Shown here in pieces: positions 15,214-18,223 of a DNA stretch of 18,223 nt; the first letter of the stretch is position 1; each line of letters starts with the position of its first letter. Below the pieces are notes generated by a model. It worked only from the letters and a program-made list of their open reading frames with translations, did not search any database and was not told where the DNA came from. Origin of the DNA: Luminiphilus sp. (GTDB taxonomy: Bacteria; Pseudomonadota; Gammaproteobacteria; Pseudomonadales; Halieaceae); NCBI GenBank assembly GCA_022425845.1, contig JAKMEU010000210.1, positions 1-18,223 on the forward strand, given 5' to 3'. The translations under genes were made by a program, and so were the position numbers.

Positions 15214-15285
15214 CATTTCCGGAAATTGGTAAGACATTTTCCTAAAATGGGGCCGAAATACCCCCCAGGACAAGGAGGAACAGCC

Positions 15286-15651
15286 CTAGTGCGTCTCGAC
15301 ATCGAGATACTGGTTGATCTTTTTGTGGGTGTCGACCTGACCCGAGTGTCGCGCTGCGGCCTGGGCCTTGGCGGCGTCCAAGAGAGAAACCAATTCTTCG
15401 TTGAGGTGCAGCATGGCCGCCAAAGCCTCGGAGAAAATCTCGGAGTGCTCAGGGGATACCGCGGTGGCAAAACACTCGTTGAGTAATTCGCGCCGCTCAA
15501 CCTCCATGCCTGCCACCTGCTGCCAATCATCGGACTGGGCGATCTCCAACATTTGTTGGGTCATGACCAGCACGTTGGCCAACAGCGTGCACTGCCCGCG
15601 TCTTCCTGCCAGATCATCAAACGTGTTGGCTTCCAAAGCAACGACCCCCAT
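15286..15651 (-). CDS. fliT: FliT-like flagellar export chaperone
   Basis: FliT proteins are small helical chaperones for the cap protein FliD. The 121-residue product is almost wholly helical and acidic with no signal or membrane segment (for example LNEELVSLLDAAKAQAAARH), and its size matches FliT. It starts 2 nt after the fliS stop in a fliD-fliS-fliT operon, and the position carries most of the identification because FliT sequences vary widely. It corresponds to the small gene after fliS in Pseudomonas. No activity beyond chaperone can be read from the sequence. Confidence 0.8.
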   Translation of the reverse strand: MGVVALEANTFDDLAGRRGQCTLLANVLVMTQQMLEIAQSDDWQQVAGMEVERRELLNECFATAVSPEHSEIFSEALAAMLHLNEELVSLLDAAKAQAAARHSGQVDTHKKINQYLDVETH

Positions 15652-15653
15652 GC

Positions 15654-16046
15654 TCAGGCATCCACCTCGCCGCGGATACCATCCCAGCCCGCCTTGATTT
15701 CATTGACCAGCGCCAGTACCTCATCGAGCTTGGTACTGTCGTTCTGGCGGTTGACCTCAACGAGCTGGCGAATCATATAGTCATAGAGGGCCTCAAGGTT
15801 CTGGGCAATGTCGCCGCCCTTCTCCATATCCAGATCAGCCTGCAGCTGGGCGAGTATGCTGATGGCCTTGCCCAGCATTTCCCCCCGCTGGGCCACATCA
15901 CCCTTGGCAATGGCGCCTCTCGCTACATTCAGGCGATCTACGGCCCCTCCCAACAGCATTGCCGTTAGTTTATGGGGCGAGGCATCCATGATGCCGGAAT
16001 GGACCTGGGTATTGCTGTAGGCACTCATGGCGTGTCGTGCATTCAT
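15654..16046 (-). CDS. fliS: FliS, flagellin export chaperone
   Basis: FliS binds the C-terminal helices of flagellin and keeps it unpolymerised until export. The 130-residue product shows the FliS signature: a Tyr/Asn-rich start (AMSAYSNTQV), SPHKLTAMLLGGAVDRLNVARGAI, then KGGDIAQNLEALYDYMIRQL. I start at the ATG at 16046, which has AGGACGG about 6-12 nt upstream; a TTG 24 nt further up, directly after the fliD stop, would add eight residues and lacks an obvious ribosome site. It is the second gene of fliD-fliS-fliT. Confidence 0.94.
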   Translation of the reverse strand: MNARHAMSAYSNTQVHSGIMDASPHKLTAMLLGGAVDRLNVARGAIAKGDVAQRGEMLGKAISILAQLQADLDMEKGGDIAQNLEALYDYMIRQLVEVNRQNDSTKLDEVLALVNEIKAGWDGIRGEVDA

Positions 16047-16070
16047 AATAGTCCGTCCTGTGTTCGTCAA

Positions 16071-17558
16071 TTAGTTGCGTTCAGAGCCGCTGTTGAAGCC
16101 CGGCAGGCTGTCCAACTGCGACAAGAGAAAGTCTCCGGTGGATGTCAGCTGCGCAAGCAGTGAATCCAGGGCATTAAATTCAGCGCGGTACCGCGCCTCG
16201 AGCGTTAACATGCGGCGATCGAGCACTTCACGCTGATCGGCAATATCGTCGATGCGGGTATTCAAAATATCGGTTCGGCTCTCAAAAACACCGCCGCTGC
16301 CCAGATAGCCGTCCAGCAGGGTATCGAGCAGATCGGCCACCCCGTCCACTTCTGTGGAGTTCACAGTGCCGCCGGCAAAGAGGGTCTTGACCGCTGCCGG
16401 ATCAGCTGCAATAGCCGCATTGAGGGTATCGGCATCCAGAGCCAGCGTGCCGTCGGCGTTGGTGGTGATGCCCAACTCAGCCAGCGCCGTGTAGGTGCCC
16501 CCTGTGGCGATGGAGGTGGAAAGCGTAGATCGGATCTGCCCGATCACGCTTCGCGCGGTGGCATCACCCTGCAAGGCACCCGCCGTCTGGGTAGTAGCGT
16601 CGTAGCGGGTGAGGCTGGTGGCGGTGCCGGCGTAGGCATTGTAGGCCGCCACAAAGGCCTGAACGGCACTGGTAATGGCACCCGGATTGGACGCCACGGT
16701 CAGGGTAACGGGGCTGGTCGTCTCTTCTTTAAGCGTAATCGTTACGCCGTCGAGCACATCGGTGAGGGTATTGGAGCTGCTGCTGAGACCCAACCCATTC
16801 AGTGTGAACGCGGCATCCTCAGCCGCGGCCGACTGCGTCAACTGGGCGGCCGTGGCGTTGAAGGCCAACTGGGACAGGCCTGACGCGTCCGTATCGGCAG
16901 CGGAGTTATCGGCGGTGCCGTCACCATCCTCGTCCACGCTAATAGAGACACTGTTGGCGACACCGGTATTTTCAGCGGTAATCAGCAGTCGGTAATCGCT
17001 GCCATCCTTGACCAGTGAGGCATTGATACCGGCATCAGCCGCATTGATGGAATCCCGGATGCCCGAAAGGGTGTTGTTGCTGCTGTCGATGTCAATGTCG
17101 ACCGCCGTTAATGCAGCATCGGGGGCGAACGCGGAATACACGCTGCCCGAATACGTCGGTGTCCCTATTGTGATGGTGAGCGTGCCCGTACCCACCACGG
17201 TATCGGTGGCGGCAAATGTACCCGATGTGAGGGACTGGTTGACAGCGAGGTTGGAGGTCTCCAGGGCGTATGTTCCAGTGGCCACGTTACCCGAGCTCGC
17301 GATCGACATGCTCGCCGCACTGGTTTGGCTTGAAGTGGCGGTGTATGCGGCATAGGTGCTGTCGCTCAGCAACGTGGTCAGCGTAGGCTGGATACCGGAC
17401 AGGGCGCCCTGCAGCTGACCCAGGCCCGACAAAATCGAGGTGATGCCGGATTCCTGACGGAACAGCCGCTGCTCCTGGGGTACCCGCTCGGCGCCCACCA
17501 GGCCAGAAACCAAACTCTCTATATCAAGCCCTGAACCGAGGCCTGTTGCTGCAACCAT
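16071..17558 (-). CDS. fliD: FliD, flagellar filament cap protein (HAP2)
   Basis: FliD caps the growing filament and folds flagellin into place. The 495-residue product is in the family range. The N-terminal coil domain (about 1-105) starts GLGSGLDIESLVSGLV, the classic FliD opening. The variable outer domain (about 110-245) contains an Asp-rich stretch, DEDGDGTADNSAAD (209-222), resembling a calcium-binding loop. The C-terminal domain (about 250-490) has LNGLGLSSSSNTLTDVLDGV and ends in a helical coil (RIDDIADQREVLDRRMLTLE). It has AAGGA 9 nt before the ATG and a consensus sigma-54 promoter 74 nt upstream of the predicted leader start. It is Ser/Thr/Ala-rich and lacks cysteine, as exported flagellar proteins do. 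Confidence 0.96.
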   Translation of the reverse strand: MVAATGLGSGLDIESLVSGLVGAERVPQEQRLFRQESGITSILSGLGQLQGALSGIQPTLTTLLSDSTYAAYTATSSQTSAASMSIASSGNVATGTYALETSNLAVNQSLTSGTFAATDTVVGTGTLTITIGTPTYSGSVYSAFAPDAALTAVDIDIDSSNNTLSGIRDSINAADAGINASLVKDGSDYRLLITAENTGVANSVSISVDEDGDGTADNSAADTDASGLSQLAFNATAAQLTQSAAAEDAAFTLNGLGLSSSSNTLTDVLDGVTITLKEETTSPVTLTVASNPGAITSAVQAFVAAYNAYAGTATSLTRYDATTQTAGALQGDATARSVIGQIRSTLSTSIATGGTYTALAELGITTNADGTLALDADTLNAAIAADPAAVKTLFAGGTVNSTEVDGVADLLDTLLDGYLGSGGVFESRTDILNTRIDDIADQREVLDRRMLTLEARYRAEFNALDSLLAQLTSTGDFLLSQLDSLPGFNSGSERN

Positions 17559-17604
17559 GATCCCGCGTCCTTATGGTGTGTTTCATCGCTCTCTTTTAGG
17601 CGAC

Positions 17605-17618
17605 GTGGAAATTTTGAC
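17605..17618. promoter_or_regulatory. Degenerate FleQ-like half site in the fliD leader
   Basis: GTGGAAATTTTGAC keeps the right arm TTGAC of the FleQ-type palindrome but not the left, matching 9 of 14 consensus positions. It is centred about 20 bp downstream of the predicted fliD start, the same place as the fliL box. Chance occurrence is quite possible. Confidence 0.25.
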
Positions 17619-17642
17619 GATGTCCTGCTTTAAGCTGTTACG

Positions 17643-17658
17643 AGCAAGTCCCGTGCCA
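17643..17658 (-). promoter_or_regulatory. Sigma-54 promoter for fliDST
   Basis: Minus-strand TGGCACGGGACTTGCT matches every fixed position of TGGCACG-N4-TTGCW. The predicted start is about 17632, giving a 74-nt leader to fliD. It lies between flaG and fliD, making fliD-fliS-fliT a separate unit. Confidence 0.85.
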
Positions 17659-17683
17659 GATTAAGCAGCAAACCGTCGATTTC

Positions 17684-17708
17684 TTGATTAACCTTCCTTG
17701 TTAATCAA
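17684..17708. repeat. Inverted repeat across the flaG stop codon
   Basis: TTGATTAA and TTAATCAA form a perfect 8-bp inverted repeat around a 9-nt spacer, covering the last flaG codons and stop. It is AT-rich with no T-run, so it is not a typical terminator. Its centre is about 64 bp upstream of the predicted fliD start, so it could be an activator site or chance. Confidence 0.4.
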
Positions 17709-18071
17709 CACACCCGATACCACCGTGGCATCGGCGCCCTGCTTGGCTGCAAATCGCGCCAGGGCCACCAGCTCTTCGCTGGGAATTTGTCGAACTACCT
17801 CTTCGGTCTCGGTATCCAACACCGTCACAATGGGGGACTTCAGCTCGCCATCGACGTTGATCTGCAGCGATCTCGCCGCGCTGGACAGGTATTCACTGAG
17901 ATCCGCCGCTGCCTGCACGACCTCCTGCGCCGACGGCCGCTCGACCTCCCGGGCCTCCTGCCGCACAACTTCTGCAGCAGGCTTCTCTACCGGTGCCTCG
18001 CGCTCTACAGCAGCGGCACCGGAACCCGGTAACGGTACGGCGGGCTGGTTGGGATTGACTGTCACTGTCAT
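17688..18071 (-). CDS. flaG: FlaG family protein
   Basis: FlaG proteins affect filament length in polar flagella; the mechanism is not settled. The 127-residue product has a Pro/Glu/Val-rich, probably disordered N-terminus (about 1-65), then the conserved FlaG block (67-106): SLQINVDGE, then IVTVLDTETEEVVRQIPSEE, then a short helix. It has a very strong ribosome site (AAGGAGG) 8 nt before the ATG. It lies between the flagellin gene and fliD, as in Pseudomonas and Vibrio. I found no convincing sigma-28 or sigma-54 promoter in the 110 bp upstream, so it may depend on read-through from flagellin. Confidence 0.93.
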   Translation of the reverse strand: MTVTVNPNQPAVPLPGSGAAAVEREAPVEKPAAEVVRQEAREVERPSAQEVVQAAADLSEYLSSAARSLQINVDGELKSPIVTVLDTETEEVVRQIPSEELVALARFAAKQGADATVVSGVLINKEG

Positions 18072-18120
18072 GATTTAAACCCTCCTTATCAAACAGAGCC
18101 CGAACAAGACCCCCTTTGAC

Positions 18121-18149
18121 AGAAAAGCCGGGCAGCTCGCACTGCCCGG
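18121..18149 (-). terminator. Intrinsic terminator of the flagellin gene
   Basis: On the minus strand CCGGGCAG and CTGCCCGG form a perfect 8-bp stem with a 6-nt loop, followed by CTTTTCTG. It lies about 35 bp after the flagellin stop and before flaG, so it should end most flagellin transcripts and lower flaG expression. Confidence 0.85.
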
Positions 18150-18182
18150 TTTATTACTCGCCATAGCTTACCTGAGCCTCGA

Positions 18183-18223
18183 TTACTGGAGAAGCGCCAG
18201 GACCTGCTGGGGCTGGGCGTTGG
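18183..18223 (-). CDS. fliC: Flagellin C-terminus (5' part outside the window)
   Basis: The only visible part is the last 12 or so codons, reading NAQPQQVLALLQ and then TAA. This is the typical C-terminal end of bacterial flagellin (ANxxPQxVLxLL). The position before flaG and fliD fits fliC of polar-flagellum clusters. A strong terminator follows. The rest of the gene, its promoter and any additional flagellin copies cannot be judged from here. Confidence 0.9.
   Translation of the reverse strand, partial: NAQPQQVLALLQ

Larger units (their letters stand above)
14963..15285. other. AT-rich fleQ regulatory region between fliT and fleQ
   Basis: This 323-bp gap has no gene. It is strikingly AT-rich compared with the flanking genes between about 15050 and 15245. 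In the direction of transcription it contains a G/C-rich 4-bp stem with a short T-run just after fliT (about 15236-15269, a weak terminator candidate), a CRP/Vfr-like repeat (15198-15213), a sigma-70 promoter (15160-15188), a palindrome over the predicted start (15144-15156), the second CRP/Vfr-like repeat (15089-15104), a FleQ-type box (15037-15050), and the fleQ ribosome site TAAGG. Confidence 0.7.

Noticed and set aside
15236..15269. G/C stem with ATTTT after fliT as a terminator
   Set aside because: Only four base pairs can form, so it is too weak to list as a separate terminator; kept as a note in the intergenic entry.
18072..18120. Sigma-28 promoter before flaG (TCAAAG ... TTTGATAA)
   Set aside because: The -10-like GATAA is present but the spacing is about 21 instead of about 15 bp and the -35 is poor.
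1..18223. A new defence, mobile or biosynthetic system
   Set aside because: Every substantial minus-strand gene fits a known flagellar family in a known order; no cargo or foreign insert is present.

Overview
The window is one continuous block of polar-flagellum genes, all transcribed from the minus strand. Read in the direction of transcription (high to low coordinates) the order is fliC (last codons only), flaG, fliD, fliS, fliT, fleQ, fleS, fleR, fliE, fliF, fliG, fliH, fliI, fliJ, fliK, fliL, fliM, fliN, fliO, fliP (cut by the left edge). I see no mobile element, CRISPR array, rRNA or tRNA gene, and no plus-strand gene that I believe.

Organism: the order fliC-flaG-fliDST-fleQ-fleSR-fliEFGHIJ-fliKLMNOP, run by sigma-54 and FleQ rather than FlhDC, is the layout known from Pseudomonas and other polarly flagellated Gammaproteobacteria. 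The DNA is GC-rich with compact, overlapping genes. A marine Pseudomonas-related or Halieaceae/Cellvibrionales-type gammaproteobacterium is a guess; the class is much safer than the family.

Layout. (1) About 16.05-18.22 kb: filament and cap genes, with the flagellin 3' end and its terminator, flaG, then fliD with a consensus sigma-54 promoter, and the chaperones fliS and fliT. (2) About 13.3-15.29 kb: a long AT-rich regulatory region, then fleQ, which lacks the usual N-terminal receiver-like domain, then a non-coding stretch with a degenerate 13-bp tandem repeat. (3) About 10.45-13.49 kb: fleS and fleR behind a sigma-54 promoter and a FleQ-type box, leading almost directly into fliE. (4) About 5.2-10.44 kb: fliF, fliG, fliH, fliI and fliJ, encoding the MS-ring, rotor switch and export ATPase complex, tightly overlapped. 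(5) About 3.1-5.2 kb: fliK alone behind a perfect sigma-54 promoter. (6) About 1-3.06 kb: fliL, fliM, fliN, fliO and fliP behind a candidate sigma-54 promoter and a FleQ-type box, encoding C-ring, stator-associated and export-gate proteins.

How it works together: FleQ would start the cascade with sigma-54 RNA polymerase. The FleS/FleR two-component system would drive a later tier, as it does in P. aeruginosa. The structural genes build the basal body from the inner-membrane ring outward. FliK sets hook length, and FliD, FliS and FliT handle cap and filament export.

The genes are ordinary for such a cluster. The points worth a second look are regulatory: three palindromes sharing GTCAG-N4-TTGAC placed as FleQ sites would be, four sigma-54 promoters (two perfect), a receiver-less FleQ with an altered post-Walker-A motif, an unusually structured fleQ promoter region, and the 13-bp repeat downstream of fleQ.
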